Below are positions 1-9,253 of a stretch of DNA of 64,000 bases, one piece after another. The position numbers and the translations under genes are program-made. The DNA lies in contig NC_019689.1 in the NCBI RefSeq assembly GCF_000317025.1, forward strand, positions 4,883,501-4,947,500. The letters run 5' to 3'. The notes under the pieces were generated by a model. The model did no database searches and was not told the origin of the DNA. It saw only the letters and a program-made list of their open reading frames with translations. Position 1 is the first letter of the stretch; each line of letters opens with the position of its first letter. This stretch comes from Pleurocapsa sp. PCC 7327. Its GTDB lineage: Bacteria > Cyanobacteriota > Cyanobacteriia > Cyanobacteriales > Microcystaceae.

Positions 1-16
1 TGGAGAAGATAGGCTT

Positions 17-736
17 TTGAGTACGTTCGACGATGCGATCGCCGATCTCAGCGGTGCCGACCTCAGAGAAGCCAATTTGGCAGAAGCCTTTTTAAGCGAT
101 GTCCCTCTCCAAGGCGCGAATTTAATGCTAGCGACGCTTAACCGCGCCGATTTATCTCGCGCTCAACTCAAAGAAACCAATCTCAGCAGCGCACAACTGC
201 TGGAAACCGATCTAACTGAGGCGGATTTAGAAGGTGCCAGTTTAACGGGGGCAGATTTGGCGGAATCGACCTTCGTTCGCGCCAATCTTCGACGAGCCAA
301 ACTAGGTCGGGTTCGAGCGCTAGGGGCAAATTTTGCTTCGGCTAATCTGTTTCAATCTGACTGGAGTGGTTCGGATTTGTCTGAGATCAATTTTAGCCAA
401 GCCAATCTTGAAAGCGCAGATTTGAGTTCGACTCAGTTAGCGGGATCTGATTTACAGAAGACTCAATTGCAAAATGCCAACCTCGCTAACGCCAATCTCG
501 GCAATGCCGATTTGCGAGGCGCTAATTTAGCCGGAGCTAACTTTCAAGGCGTTTTGTTTGCTACTCATCCCTCCACCAGTTCCGAACCATTTCTGAACGC
601 TTTCTCTTCCGTCGAATCAAAAGCGAATATCGAGGAAGTCGATTTTACAGACGTGAAAAATTTAAGCGATAGTCAAATTAATTTTATTTGCACTAATGGC
701 GGCTATCATCCTCGGTGTTCGATCAAACCAAAATAA
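17..736 (+). CDS. Pentapeptide-repeat protein (possibly 5'-truncated by window edge)
   Basis: Residues about 8-180 are nearly continuous A(D/N)Lxx repeats such as ADLREANLAE and ANLANANLGNADL, which fold as a right-handed quadrilateral beta-helix in this family. The last 50 residues leave the repeat pattern and contain two Cys (FICTNGGYHPRC). The start used is TTG at 17 with AGG five bases upstream, but the frame stays open to the window edge, so the true start may lie outside. Pentapeptide proteins are abundant in cyanobacteria and mostly of unknown role. No signal peptide is visible with this start. The family call is certain; the cellular role is not known. Confidence 0.85.
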   Translation: MSTFDDAIADLSGADLREANLAEAFLSDVPLQGANLMLATLNRADLSRAQLKETNLSSAQLLETDLTEADLEGASLTGADLAESTFVRANLRRAKLGRVRALGANFASANLFQSDWSGSDLSEINFSQANLESADLSSTQLAGSDLQKTQLQNANLANANLGNADLRGANLAGANFQGVLFATHPSTSSEPFLNAFSSVESKANIEEVDFTDVKNLSDSQINFICTNGGYHPRCSIKPK

Positions 737-959
737 GCTCGGATCTCTTGCTTTCACTCAAAAGCGATCGCGTTTTGTCAACATTTGATGACTTTTTGAA
801 ATCCCTTTCAGGTAAGGGAGCAGTCTATATCGGTCGAGAAATTGATAACAAAATGTAATTTAATATACAGCAGAAATTCATTCTTTTACTCACGCGAATT
901 GGATTATATTGGACATAGGTAATTAGTCATATGCCTTGTTCTTTTATATGAAACCTCCT

Positions 960-1202
960 ATGAGTGTTAACACCCTACCATCGCCTGCCTCAAACCATTA
1001 TTCGCTCCAGACGCTTAAAGATGAAGCTCGTCATCTGGTAGAGAAGGGAGTCCTTAGCCGTCAGCAGCCAATTTACACGCTTTGCCAGTACATCCCCGCT
1101 CGCGAGTGGATAGGTGTTGAATGTGAGCTAGACAGGTGCGACTTTCTATTGCGCGATCGCATTGGAGATTTAATTGCTTGCGAAGTCTGGGAAAACGACT
1201 AA
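960..1202 (+). CDS. DUF4327 family protein, copy 1
   Basis: Small cyanobacterial protein of about 80 residues. The core is KDEARHLVEKGVLSRQQPIY followed by TLCQYIPAREW, VECEL and LLRDRIGDL, ending in WEND. The frame extends upstream to 936, but ATG 960 (MSVNTL) matches the start of the second copy and is preferred. It lies 294 bp upstream of a close paralogue in the same direction, and a third copy sits near 62 kb. No catalytic motif or membrane segment is evident. The invariant Cys pair (TLCQ, VECE) is the most conspicuous shared feature. The function of this family is not known to me. Confidence 0.85.
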   Translation: MSVNTLPSPASNHYSLQTLKDEARHLVEKGVLSRQQPIYTLCQYIPAREWIGVECELDRCDFLLRDRIGDLIACEVWEND

Positions 1203-1496
1203 TCCTTAAAATCCTCAAAAACGCGCTTAATTGAAGTTCAATCCCTGCCGATCTTTGTCGAACACTTTAGAAAAACTCTAGTTATTAGCCTTGAATAGAC
1301 CATAGATAGCCCTAGTCTAACTGACTAGAGCATATATTTTCTCCTAGTGTTTGTAAAGAAAAAATCAATTCTGTAACTTTTGTTCAAAAATCTCCGAAAA
1401 TTGTAACTAGGTATACGGCAGAAAAATATTTTTTTGATATGCCAATTCGATTACGATTAACTTTAGCCCCTACTTAACGAAAAAGTCAGGCTTCCT
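1203..1496. other. Intergenic region between DUF4327 paralogues
   Basis: No gene is seen. The stretch is AT-rich and holds a 6-bp inverted repeat, CTAGTC-taact-GACTAG, near 1312-1328. It presumably carries the promoter of the second DUF4327 gene, but I cannot assign -35 and -10 boxes confidently. Confidence 0.4.
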
Positions 1497-1739
1497 ATGA
1501 GTACTGGTACGTTATCTACCTCTCAACCCACTCGTTATACCATTGAAGTCATTAGAGAAGAGGCTCGTCAACTGGTAGAAAAAGGAATTATTAGCCGCAA
1601 ACAGCCTATCTATACTCTCTGTCAATATATTCCCGCTCGCGAGTGGGTATGCGTGGAGTGCGAGTTGGAGCAATGCGACTATTTGCTGCGCGATCGCATC
1701 GGCGATCTTTTGAGTCATGAGAGTTGGGAAAACGATTGA
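1497..1739 (+). CDS. DUF4327 family protein, copy 2
   Basis: An 80-residue paralogue of the gene at 960. It shares EEARQLVEKGIISRKQPIY, TLCQYIPAREW, VECELEQCDYLLRDRIGDL and a terminal WEND. The ATG at 1497 begins MSTGTLS, matching MSVNTLP of copy 1, which supports both starts. The tandem arrangement with a long spacer suggests duplication with separate promoters rather than one operon. All four Cys-containing or aromatic positions of the family core are kept, so there is no sign of decay. Role unknown. Confidence 0.85.
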   Translation: MSTGTLSTSQPTRYTIEVIREEARQLVEKGIISRKQPIYTLCQYIPAREWVCVECELEQCDYLLRDRIGDLLSHESWEND

Positions 1740-1876
1740 GAGTTTTGACTAGAAAAACCGAATTTTGTTTCTAAAAAAAGAAATGGGATAAAAAAAATTA
1801 ATACCCAAAATTGGGTTGATAAGGGCAGGCATCAAGCTTGCCCTAAATTGTAAGGACATTTCGCGAAACGCCGCTA

Positions 1877-2221
1877 CTATCCAACTTGTTCTAAATACCT
1901 TTCCACGTCCTCGATGATGCGAGTTAGTTCTGCTTCCGTCATCAGTCGCACGCGATCGTCGCGAACGGTTAGGAGCACTCTAGCAGCAAAAGGACTAGGG
2001 TAAATATTGGGATTGCAGAAAATTTCCAAAAAAACATCGCCAGTATAGCGGTATTCCATAGACTTTTGGGGAGTTAGTCTACCGCCACTAGAAACATTAA
2101 CCGCGATCGCTTTGAGACTTTGCATTAAGCGATCGATCTCCTGCTTCAATTCTCTAGCTGCTTCGGGGGTAAAACTAAACGAGACCGAACCTTGGACGAG
2201 ATTAAGCGTTATCTGAGTCAT
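1877..2221 (-). CDS. Conserved hypothetical protein, about 114 aa
   Basis: Short acidic soluble protein beginning MTQITLNLVQGSVSFSFTPE. It contains a predicted amphipathic helix (ARELKQEIDRLMQSL) and a C-terminal helix rich in Glu (TEAELTRIIEDVERYLEQ). The frame can be extended to 2260, but the added MSFVRLGVLGYIL does not look native and ATG 2221 is preferred. It diverges from typA across about 235 bp. I do not recognise a named domain; the composition suggests a small cytosolic alpha/beta protein of a cyanobacterial family. Confidence 0.6.
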   Translation of the reverse strand: MTQITLNLVQGSVSFSFTPEAARELKQEIDRLMQSLKAIAVNVSSGGRLTPQKSMEYRYTGDVFLEIFCNPNIYPSPFAARVLLTVRDDRVRLMTEAELTRIIEDVERYLEQVG

Positions 2222-2331
2222 GAGAATGTATCCAAGTACGCCAAGCCTAACAAAAGACAATCCCTAGAGATTAAGCATTGTATCGCTTGTTGTCTGCCCA
2301 ATTAATTAATCTTTGTAACGAAACCTTACCA

Positions 2332-2349
2332 AGTACTACAGTTGTAGTA
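2332..2349. promoter_or_regulatory. Perfect inverted repeat upstream of typA (LexA-box-like)
   Basis: TACTACA-GT-TGTAGTA is a perfect 7-bp inverted repeat in the gap shared by the divergent gene at 2221 and typA. Read from 2332 it fits the published cyanobacterial LexA pattern RGTACNNNDGTWCB with one mismatch. It could equally be an operator for another dimeric regulator. Assignment is tentative. Confidence 0.25.
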
Positions 2350-2456
2350 AATTCTGGCTGCCACTCAAGAAGGCTTTACGATAACAGGCTATTTTTTAGA
2401 TAGAATTATTAAGAAATCTATACTTCTCAATACATAACTCTTAACCCATAATTTCT

Positions 2457-4250
2457 ATGTCTCTTCCCATTCGCAACGTCGCTATCATTGCCCACGTCGA
2501 TCACGGCAAAACAACCCTTGTCGATGCCCTTCTCAAACAGTCTGGAATTTTCCGCGAAGGGGAAGACGTGCCTACTTGCGTCATGGACTCCAACGACCTC
2601 GAACGGGAACGGGGCATCACAATTCTGGCAAAAAACACTGCCGTTCGCTACAAAGATACTTTAATCAATATCGTTGACACCCCCGGACACGCCGATTTTG
2701 GCGGCGAAGTCGAACGGGTTTTGGGAATGGTGGATGGCAGCATTCTAATTGTCGATGCCAATGAAGGTCCCATGCCCCAAACTCGGTTCGTACTCAAAAA
2801 AGCCCTAGAAAAAGGTTTGCGCCCCATCGTCGTCGTTAACAAAATCGATCGCCCTCAAGCCGAACCCGACCGGGCAGTCGATAAAGTCTTCGATTTATTC
2901 GTAGAATTAGGGGCAGATGACGATCAATGCGACTTTACGACTCTGTATGCTTCTGGTTTAGCGGGTTTCGCTAAAGAGAATCTAGAAGATGAAGGGAAAG
3001 ACATGCAGCCCCTCTTTGAAGCCATCCTGCACCACGTAGCCCCACCAGCCGGCGATCCCAACAAACCTTTACAATTGCAAGTGACCACCCTAGACTATTC
3101 TGAATATTTAGGGCGAATTGTCATTGGCAGAATTCACAACGGGGTAATCAAAGCAGGACAGCAAGCGGCACTGATCAAAGACACGGGCGAGATTATCAAA
3201 GCCAAAATCACGAAGTTACTTGGATTTGAAGGGCTAAAGCGCGTCGAGTTGACAGAAGCCAGTGCGGGTAATATCGTCGCAGTAGCCGGGTTTGCCGATG
3301 CCAATATTGGCGAGACAATTACTTCTCCCGAAGATCCGCAGGCATTGCCCCTGATTAAGGTAGACGAACCTACCTTACAGATGACCTTCTCGGTCAATGA
3401 TTCTCCCTTCGCCGGACAAGAGGGGAACTTTGTTACTTCTCGACAACTGCGCGATCGCCTTTTCCGAGAACTGGAAACCAACGTTGCCCTACGAGTAGAA
3501 GAAACGGACTCTGCCGACAAATTTATGGTTTCTGGACGGGGCGAACTCCATCTAGGCATCCTCATTGAAACCATGCGTCGGGAAGGATATGAATTTCAAG
3601 TCTCCCAGCCTCAAGTCATCTACCGCGAAATCAACGGTCAGCCTTGCGAACCTTTTGAATATCTCGTCCTAGACGTTCCCGACGAAGCAGTTGGTTCTTG
3701 CATCGAACGCCTCGGACAGCGCAAGGGAGAAATGCAGGATATGCAAGCTGGTGGCAACGGACGCACTCAACTAGAGTTTGTCATTCCAGCGCGAGGATTG
3801 ATTGGTTTCCGAGGAGAATTCATCCGCCTAACGCGCGGGGAAGGCATTATGAACCATAGTTTCCTCGAATATCGTTCTCTCTCTGGCGAAGTAGAAACCC
3901 GCTACAACGGAGTTATGATTGCCTTTGAAGAGGGAGTTGCCACTTTCTACGCCCTGAAAAATGCGGAAGATCGAGGAGTATTCTTTATTACTCCCGGCAC
4001 AAAAGTCTATAAAGGTATGATCGTTGGAGAACACAACCGCCCGCAAGACTTGGAGTTGAATGTCTGCAAAACCAAGCAGCTAACCAACCACCGTTCGGCA
4101 ACGGGAGATGAATTAGTCCAGTTGCAAACGCCTGTAGAAATGAGTTTAGAAAGGGCTTTAGAATATATCGGGCCCGATGAGTTAGTAGAAATCACGCCGA
4201 AGTCGATTCGCTTGCGGAAGATGGCAGCAAAGAAATTAGCCAAGCGATAA
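2457..4250 (+). CDS. typA: Ribosome-associated GTPase TypA/BipA
   Basis: A translational GTPase of 597 residues, the usual TypA length. The N-terminal G domain shows G1 AHVDHGKTT, the switch segment with RGITI, G3 DTPGHADF and G4 NKID. An EF-G-like domain II/III/V arrangement follows, then the TypA-specific basic C-terminus ([16 protein letters not shown]). TypA binds the 70S ribosome and supports 50S assembly and growth under cold or other stress. It is monocistronic: a strong intrinsic terminator follows 25 bases after the stop. ATG 2457 gives the canonical [20 protein letters not shown] start. Confidence 0.97.
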   Translation: MSLPIRNVAIIAHVDHGKTTLVDALLKQSGIFREGEDVPTCVMDSNDLERERGITILAKNTAVRYKDTLINIVDTPGHADFGGEVERVLGMVDGSILIVDANEGPMPQTRFVLKKALEKGLRPIVVVNKIDRPQAEPDRAVDKVFDLFVELGADDDQCDFTTLYASGLAGFAKENLEDEGKDMQPLFEAILHHVAPPAGDPNKPLQLQVTTLDYSEYLGRIVIGRIHNGVIKAGQQAALIKDTGEIIKAKITKLLGFEGLKRVELTEASAGNIVAVAGFADANIGETITSPEDPQALPLIKVDEPTLQMTFSVNDSPFAGQEGNFVTSRQLRDRLFRELETNVALRVEETDSADKFMVSGRGELHLGILIETMRREGYEFQVSQPQVIYREINGQPCEPFEYLVLDVPDEAVGSCIERLGQRKGEMQDMQAGGNGRTQLEFVIPARGLIGFRGEFIRLTRGEGIMNHSFLEYRSLSGEVETRYNGVMIAFEEGVATFYALKNAEDRGVFFITPGTKVYKGMIVGEHNRPQDLELNVCKTKQLTNHRSATGDELVQLQTPVEMSLERALEYIGPDELVEITPKSIRLRKMAAKKLAKR

Positions 4251-4276
4251 GCGATCGGTTAATTCCATTACCAAAA

Positions 4277-4306
4277 CAAAGCCCGCTCAGGCGGGTTTTG
4301 TGTTTT
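4277..4306 (+). terminator. Rho-independent terminator of typA
   Basis: The stem CCCGC-tcag-GCGGG is extended by A/T pairs on both sides (AAAG...TTTT) and followed by TTTTGTGTTTT. It lies 26 bases after the typA stop codon. Confidence 0.8.
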
Positions 4307-4563
4307 ATTTTAACGCGATTGTTGTTTTAGAGGCAGTAGCCTGTCGATCGTTTCCATAATGTAAATAAATAGCCACAAAAATCCAAAAATATCGACAAAT
4401 AGTAAGAAATATAAGATTTTTTAGCTGAATATAAAAAATATTTTTTCTTGCTTTTTTATCATTTTTTATATCAAATCTTGTAAAAAAAAGAACAAAAAGA
4501 AAGGTTCAATAGGTAAAATTTTAGTAAAGTAAAAGGGGAATTATTAAAGGGAGGGGAAAATAT

Positions 4564-4827
4564 ATGTTGACTAAAGCTATTGAATTAAAAGATTTAGTTT
4601 CAATAGATCGGGATAAATCTGGCAGTCGCGCCACGATTACAGTAGACCTACAAGAGGAATTGGAAAAGGAAGAGTTATCGGGCAAATTTGCTAAGTGTGA
4701 AACGGTTTTTCAAGAGGAAACTGGAAAGCTGATAGTTATGTGCGCAATGGCTTCCGATCCGCCTCAAGCATGGGACAGTGAAGAAGAATCGGGGCTTTTT
4801 AAGCTGATTCAATCGTGGGTAGTATAG
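4564..4827 (+). CDS. Hypothetical protein, 87 aa
   Basis: A small acidic protein (MLTKAIELKDLVSIDRDKSG...) with a strong ribosome binding site, GGGAGGGG, nine bases before ATG. The sequence alternates predicted strands and a Glu-rich helix (LQEELEKEELSGK), with a late Cys pair (FAKCET, VMCAM). There is no membrane segment or signal peptide. It stands alone: typA is terminated upstream and a repeat-bearing spacer lies downstream. The upstream 150 bases are very AT-rich, typical of a promoter region. I do not recognise the family. Confidence 0.6.
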   Translation: MLTKAIELKDLVSIDRDKSGSRATITVDLQEELEKEELSGKFAKCETVFQEETGKLIVMCAMASDPPQAWDSEEESGLFKLIQSWVV

Positions 4828-5408
4828 GAGAGCAAGTGAAGTCGATCAATTGTAGTCAGCATTGAGGGCGATTGCATCACTAAAAAATCCCTTTTTACAG
4901 CTACTTTTTGTAGAGAATTTAAAAAAAATGGGGGTGTATTATTAAACTGCTGAGATCGCCCTCTTATTAATTTCCTCAAGGAAAACCAGTTTAACGACTA
5001 CTAGAATGAAATAGCTTGCCCGGTCAAGGGAGATCGAAAATCTACAAGGGGATTACAGGTTGTCCCAAAAGTAAAGAACGTGCAAGGTACTTCGCCGTCT
5101 CACGGCGGAGTCTGAAAAGCACTTCGTCATGTTGAGCGTAGCAGTAGCGAAGCGAAACATCTTATCCCAATTAGTAATTCGCAATTATTAGTTTGCAATT
5201 AGTCAGCAGTTCTCAGTGTAAAGCTTTTTCAATGAGCATCTGTAGCGTTCTTCTTTAGAAATAATATTAGCATGCCAATTCCAAACAGAGATTCTTCGTT
5301 ACGTTTTACTGCACTGGGAATGACAAAATGGACTTTTGGGGTGTCCTCTTAGATTCCAGTCGGTTCTGTTTGAAGATATACTCAGGATCGCAGCGATAAA
5401 AAAATAGA
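4828..5408. other. Long intergenic spacer upstream of hisC with repeats
   Basis: No gene is supported here. The stretch contains a hairpin CGCCGT-ctc-ACGGCG at 5093-5107, a variant of which recurs at 40276-40288. It also holds a degenerate dispersed repeat at about 5126-5326. The last 70 bases presumably include the hisC promoter. Confidence 0.55.
5126..5326. repeat. Degenerate dispersed intergenic repeat
   Basis: The unit opens with GTCATGTTGAGCG, continues AGCGAAGCGAAACATCT, has an AT-rich middle, and closes with AGATTCTTCGTT and GGGAATGACA. The two ends are roughly inverted copies of each other. This is the layout of a widespread class of short non-coding repeats in bacteria. It overlaps no gene. 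Confidence 0.45.
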
Positions 5409-6455
5409 ATGTTACCGATTCGAGAATGCGTACTCCAAACACCAGGTTACGTACCAGGGGAACAACCCCAAACCAATGATTTCATTAAACTCAATACGAA
5501 TGAAAATCCTTATCCTCCGCCGCCAGAGATATTTGATGCGCTACAAGCGGAATTACCCAAGCTAAGATTATATCCCGATCCAGTTTCGACAAAGCTTAGA
5601 AAAGCGGCAGGGGCTGTTTTTGGAGTATCTGCGGATAATATTATCGCCGGGAATGGTTCGGATGAAATTTTAAGTATCGCCATCCGCACCTTTGTCAATC
5701 CTGGGGAAGCGATCGCATTTTTAGATCTAACCTATTCCTTATATGACACGCTAGCAAGAATTCACGGCGCATCGATTATAGAAATTCCTACCGATGAAAA
5801 CTTTGCGTTAAGCGAACCGATTATTTGCCCCGAAGCAAAGCTAATTTTTCTAGCTTCTCCCAATCCACCCGTCGGAAAACATCTCAACCGCGACTATCTT
5901 GAAAAAACCTGCGCTCAATCGACAGCAATTGTCGTAATTGATGAGGCTTATGTTGATTTTTCAGATGAAAATCATCTCGATCTTCTCCAAAAATATGACA
6001 ACGTAATTATTAGCCGTACCATGTCAAAAAGTTATAGTTTGGCAGGAATGCGAGTAGGATTTGGCATGGCTTCCCAAAGTTTAATCGAACAGATGAACAA
6101 AGTTCGAGATTCTTATAATTTGGATCGCCTATCGCAAACTTTAGCAACGGCTGCTCTTGAATCTCATTCTTATTTTCAAACTATCTGGCAAAAAGTTCGT
6201 CGAACCAGAAGCCGCGCGATCGCAGCTTTAAAAGAGCTGGAATTTTTTGTGTTTGATTCTGACTCTAACTTTGTCCTAGCTTCGCCTCAATGGATGAGCG
6301 CAGCAGAACTTTATGCCCAATTAAAAGAACGCAAAATTTTAGTCCGGTATTTTAAGCATCCTCGCATTTTAAACTACGTGCGAATTTCTATCGGAACCGA
6401 TGAAGAGATAGATCGTTTATTGACAGCGATCGCACAAATTAAAGCACAACAATAA
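5409..6455 (+). CDS. hisC: Histidinol-phosphate aminotransferase
   Basis: PLP-dependent fold-type I aminotransferase of 348 residues that converts imidazole-acetol phosphate and glutamate to histidinol phosphate. The family motifs are present in order: NTNENPYPPPP near the N-terminus, NGSDEIL, ASPNPPVG, IDEAYVDFS and the Schiff-base lysine segment SRTMSKSYSLAGMRVGF. The C-terminus ends with the usual RISIGTDEEIDRLL. The stop is four bases before hisN, and together they give two consecutive steps of histidine biosynthesis. HisG is encoded separately at 40.5 kb, as is usual for the scattered his genes of cyanobacteria. Confidence 0.95.
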   Translation: MLPIRECVLQTPGYVPGEQPQTNDFIKLNTNENPYPPPPEIFDALQAELPKLRLYPDPVSTKLRKAAGAVFGVSADNIIAGNGSDEILSIAIRTFVNPGEAIAFLDLTYSLYDTLARIHGASIIEIPTDENFALSEPIICPEAKLIFLASPNPPVGKHLNRDYLEKTCAQSTAIVVIDEAYVDFSDENHLDLLQKYDNVIISRTMSKSYSLAGMRVGFGMASQSLIEQMNKVRDSYNLDRLSQTLATAALESHSYFQTIWQKVRRTRSRAIAALKELEFFVFDSDSNFVLASPQWMSAAELYAQLKERKILVRYFKHPRILNYVRISIGTDEEIDRLLTAIAQIKAQQ

Positions 6456-6458
6456 ATC

Positions 6459-7277
6459 ATGGATGACTTAACTCAACTAATCGAGCTAGCAGAAAAACTA
6501 GCCGACGTATCTGGAGAAATCATTAGACAATACTTCAGACAGCCTCGCATCGAAGCAGAAACTAAAGCAGGAGCAATTTCTTCTATTGTCACGATTGCTG
6601 ATAAAGAAGCAGAAAATGCAATGGTAGAAATTCTTTTAAAAGAAGCCCCAAATGATGGTATTTTTCGAGAAGAAGGGGAAAATATTTCCTCTCAAAATGG
6701 GCGATACTGGGTACTAGATCCTATTGATGGAACGGCATCTTTTGTTAGAGGAATTCCAATTTTTGGGACGCTAATCGGGTTAGTAAATTTAGAAAAAAAC
6801 GAGCCATTAATTGGGGTTATTAATCAGCCAATTCTGCAAGAAAGATGGATTGGCGTAAAAGGAAAATCAACTCTATTCGATCGGCGATCGCTTGTCAATC
6901 CATATGCGCGAGATAGAGATAGCAAACTAACAGAAGCTTGTTTGATTTCTACCACTCCTTTTATGTTTATTACAAATAGGCAAAAAGCGATCGCAAAAAG
7001 CCTACAAAAAGTTTGCAAACGCACTGCTTTCGGTGGCGATTGTTATAATTATGCGGCATTAGCTTCGGGCTGGTCTTCGATGCCTATAGTCGTTTTAGAA
7101 TCCGACATGAACTATTATGATTTTTGCGCTCTTATTCCTATTATTGAAGGCGTGGGAGGAATTATCACAGATTGGTCGGGCAATAAACTGAACCATCAAT
7201 CAACTGAAGTTTTAGCAGCTTCTAATTATTCTTTATGGAAACAAACTATTGAAGTTATTAGAAATGTTCGGCAATAA
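6459..7277 (+). CDS. hisN: Histidinol-phosphatase, inositol monophosphatase family (HisN type)
   Basis: A 272-residue IMPase-fold phosphatase. The metal ligands are visible in REEGEN (about residue 64), LDPIDGTASFVRG and the late YYDFCALIPIIEGVGG, where Asp closes the site. GGDCYNYAALASG matches HisN proteins rather than general inositol phosphatases. It dephosphorylates histidinol phosphate to histidinol, the step after HisC, whose gene lies four bases upstream. Motif and context agree, so the histidine role is favoured over inositol metabolism. The late motif carries NYYD where many homologues have DPYD, a small deviation in an otherwise intact enzyme. Confidence 0.88.
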   Translation: MDDLTQLIELAEKLADVSGEIIRQYFRQPRIEAETKAGAISSIVTIADKEAENAMVEILLKEAPNDGIFREEGENISSQNGRYWVLDPIDGTASFVRGIPIFGTLIGLVNLEKNEPLIGVINQPILQERWIGVKGKSTLFDRRSLVNPYARDRDSKLTEACLISTTPFMFITNRQKAIAKSLQKVCKRTAFGGDCYNYAALASGWSSMPIVVLESDMNYYDFCALIPIIEGVGGIITDWSGNKLNHQSTEVLAASNYSLWKQTIEVIRNVRQ

Positions 7278-7467
7278 TACAAAGCAATTTAAACCGATCC
7301 GCGAGCAAGACGCAAAGCATCCTAGTGAGACGAAATCCAGCGTTGCCTCCAGCAATAGCAAAGTCAAAAATTCTTCAACCTGTTCCTACAAAGAACTACA
7401 AAAAAGGATTATACTGATTAAAAATCGACAAGAATTAAATCAGATAACTGGTGTAAAAAAGTTATGA
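7249..7467 (+). CDS. Possible small ORF linking hisN and the PCP_red gene
   Basis: A 72-codon frame overlapping the last 29 bases of hisN (or 14 if ATG 7264 is used). Its stop overlaps the next start as ATGA, the usual form of translational coupling. The product would be basic and low in complexity ([21 protein letters not shown]), with a C-terminal helix [19 protein letters not shown] recognise no family. The overlaps argue for it; the composition argues against. It may simply be a spacer that happens to be open. Confidence 0.3.
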   Translation: MKLLEMFGNNTKQFKPIREQDAKHPSETKSSVASSNSKVKNSSTCSYKELQKRIILIKNRQELNQITGVKKL

Positions 7468-7649
7468 GCGAATTTGATGTTAGCGATTCTCTGCCTTGGA
7501 CGGCTGAAGCCAAGGCAAAGCTAAAAAACATTCCATTCTTTGTTAGAACTCAAGCTCGTCAACGGATAGAAGAACTAGCTCGCGCTGCGAATTTAGATAA
7601 GGTTACGGTTGAAATTGTAGAGCAGGCAAGAACTGAATTCGGTCAGTAA
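7464..7649 (+). CDS. PCP_red-domain small protein
   Basis: A 61-residue protein that is essentially one PCP_red domain (Pfam family named for the 57-kDa protochlorophyllide reductase subunit). The diagnostic elements are [28 protein letters not shown] and [10 protein letters not shown]. The same domain forms the C-terminus of ChlB, a subunit of the dark-operative protochlorophyllide reductase. Stand-alone copies are common in phototrophs, without an assigned reaction. The start ATG overlaps the preceding stop (ATGA), so it is likely co-expressed with the hisC-hisN unit. A catalytic role should not be assumed from the domain name. Confidence 0.85.
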   Translation: MSEFDVSDSLPWTAEAKAKLKNIPFFVRTQARQRIEELARAANLDKVTVEIVEQARTEFGQ

Positions 7650-7717
7650 CAAAGCACGATTTAGAATTTTTATTTGCGTTCTCAATCTTTTTAAAGAAAA
7701 AATAACAAAACTTTTAA

Positions 7718-8488
7718 TTAAATCCAGTCTTCTTCATCTTCGTCTTCTCGCGTCTGCTGTTTCTGAGTGTTTTGATAAGGAGGGAGAATCACTCGGTAGT
7801 TAGCATCGTACACGCGATCGCTGTTGTCTTCCTCTTTATCTTGTCGATCTTGTTTGCTTTCTTCCCGATCTTGCCTATCTTTGGGTTCTCGATAGACATA
7901 GGAATAAACGGAACCCGTGCGGGTTGCTGATTTGGGTTGCTGTTCGGTTTCAAAAACAGTGGATTTGTCTTCTTCTAGCTTGCGATCGCTATCTTCAACG
8001 GCGCGTTCCTCCGTTCGTGAGGGTTCGCGGGGAACTTCGCGAACGAAATCGCGGACTGGTTCTCGTATAATGGGTTCGCGAGCAGGCCTTTGAACATCCC
8101 AATCATCCCACTCCTCTTGGTAATCCTTCGAGTCCCAATCCGATCTGTAAGAAGACGGAGGAGTTTGTGCGGGCGATCGCGAATCATCTTGTGGCGGAAG
8201 ATAGTCCGAAGACATCTGAGGAGACTGAGGGGAAGGTGGCGGTGGAGAATACGATCGCGATCGGTTTGCCTCAAAATTTCGGGGAACGGATGGTTTTCCT
8301 AAAGAAGACAACAGCTGCCAGAAAAGGCTAGTCAAAGCCCCCGCAGCAATAAATAATAAAACCCAACCCGCGATCGGCAGCGTCATCCTAGCGAGATTGC
8401 CAAAAAAGATTAACGTAACTGCTTGCTGATTTTGCACGAAAAAGACAATACCAACACCCAGCACCAGCAATAAAATTAGTAACCGCAT
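7718..8488 (-). CDS. LapA/DUF1049-like membrane protein with charged cytosolic tail
   Basis: The first 62 residues contain two hydrophobic helices, MRLLILLLVLGVGIVFFVQ and LPIAGWVLLFIAAGALTSLF, separated by NQQAVTLIFFGN. This is the LapA-domain layout. From about residue 70 the protein is disordered, Pro/Ser-rich then dominated by Arg, Asp and Glu (KDRQDREESKQDRQDKEED), ending DEDEEDWI. It is an inner-membrane or thylakoid protein with a long acidic-basic tail. Spurious frames run antisense through the tail because of its repetitive codons. The function of these cyanobacterial tailed LapA proteins is not known. Confidence 0.7.
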   Translation of the reverse strand: MRLLILLLVLGVGIVFFVQNQQAVTLIFFGNLARMTLPIAGWVLLFIAAGALTSLFWQLLSSLGKPSVPRNFEANRSRSYSPPPPSPQSPQMSSDYLPPQDDSRSPAQTPPSSYRSDWDSKDYQEEWDDWDVQRPAREPIIREPVRDFVREVPREPSRTEERAVEDSDRKLEEDKSTVFETEQQPKSATRTGSVYSYVYREPKDRQDREESKQDRQDKEEDNSDRVYDANYRVILPPYQNTQKQQTREDEDEEDWI

Positions 8489-8496
8489 AATCAGTT

Positions 8497-8605
8497 ATCT
8501 GTTAGTGGTTAGTAGTTAGTCGTTTCTTTTCTTCCCTATCTCCTCTGCTCCCCTACTCTCCCTGTCTCCCTCTCCCCCGTCCTCCGTCCTCTGCCCTCCG
8601 CCCTT
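8497..8605. repeat. Polypyrimidine intergenic repeat, copy A
   Basis: GTTAGTGGTTAGTAGTTAGT is followed by about 80 bases that are almost entirely C and T (CTCCCCTACTCTCCCTGTC...). Related segments occur near 10.6, 11.9 and 35.2 kb. It separates the LapA-like gene from ubiX and has no coding potential. Confidence 0.7.
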
Positions 8606-8608
8606 AGA

Positions 8609-9250
8609 TTAGTGTCCTTGCCAGCGATTGATGGGAATGCAGTCAATATCTAGTTGATCTAAGGCGCGAGCTACCACAAAATCGACCAAATCTTCAATTG
8701 TTTGTGGGTTGTGATACCAGGCGGGGATTGCCGGAACTATTCTAGCGCCTGCCTCTGCCAAGGTGGTGAGATTGCGCAAATGAATCAAACTAAAAGGGGT
8801 TTCGCGGGGAACGATTACCAGAGGGCGATTTTCTTTAAGTTGAACGTCAGCAGCCCTTTCCAAAAGGTCGGAACTCAAACCTGCCGCCAGTTTTGCCACC
8901 GTACTCATGCTACAAGGGATGACGAGCATCCCCAGCGTCCGAAAAGAACCGCTAGCGAGGGTCGCACCTACATCTCCCCAACGATGACAGCGAAGCTTGC
9001 CCCTAGAAGGAACTCCTGCTTGCTCTCGCCAAAATTGCTCCTGTAGGTCTGGTTCTGGCGGCATGCGGATATTGTTTTCCGCTTGCCAAACCATATAAGT
9101 CGCTTTTGAGGCGACGACATCGAGCGCATAATCGGCTTCCAAAAGAAACTTTATAGCTCGAACTGCATAAATTAATCCCGAAGCCCCACTAATACCGAGA
9201 ATTAAGGGACGAGTCTTTGAACCGATCGCTGGTAACTGGTTACTGGTCAC
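8609..9250 (-). CDS. ubiX: Flavin prenyltransferase UbiX
   Basis: A 213-residue flavoprotein of the UbiX family, which attaches a dimethylallyl group to FMN to make the cofactor of UbiD decarboxylases. GISGASGLIYAVRAI forms the N-terminal phosphate-binding loop. PCSMSTVAKLAAGLSSDLLERA and VIVPRETPFSLIHLRNLTTLAEAGA are the two other signature segments. The start is GTG 9250, three bases after the stop of the HEAT-repeat gene, so the two are cotranscribed. No ubiD homologue is present in the window. The length is slightly above the usual 190 because of an N-terminal extension. Confidence 0.92.
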   Translation of the reverse strand: MTSNQLPAIGSKTRPLILGISGASGLIYAVRAIKFLLEADYALDVVASKATYMVWQAENNIRMPPEPDLQEQFWREQAGVPSRGKLRCHRWGDVGATLASGSFRTLGMLVIPCSMSTVAKLAAGLSSDLLERAADVQLKENRPLVIVPRETPFSLIHLRNLTTLAEAGARIVPAIPAWYHNPQTIEDLVDFVVARALDQLDIDCIPINRWQGH

Positions 9251-9253
9251 CGA

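Noticed and set aside
1801-1876. AGGGCA...TGCCCT hairpin after DUF4327 copy 2
   Set aside because: Only six pairs, no T-run; not accepted as a terminator.
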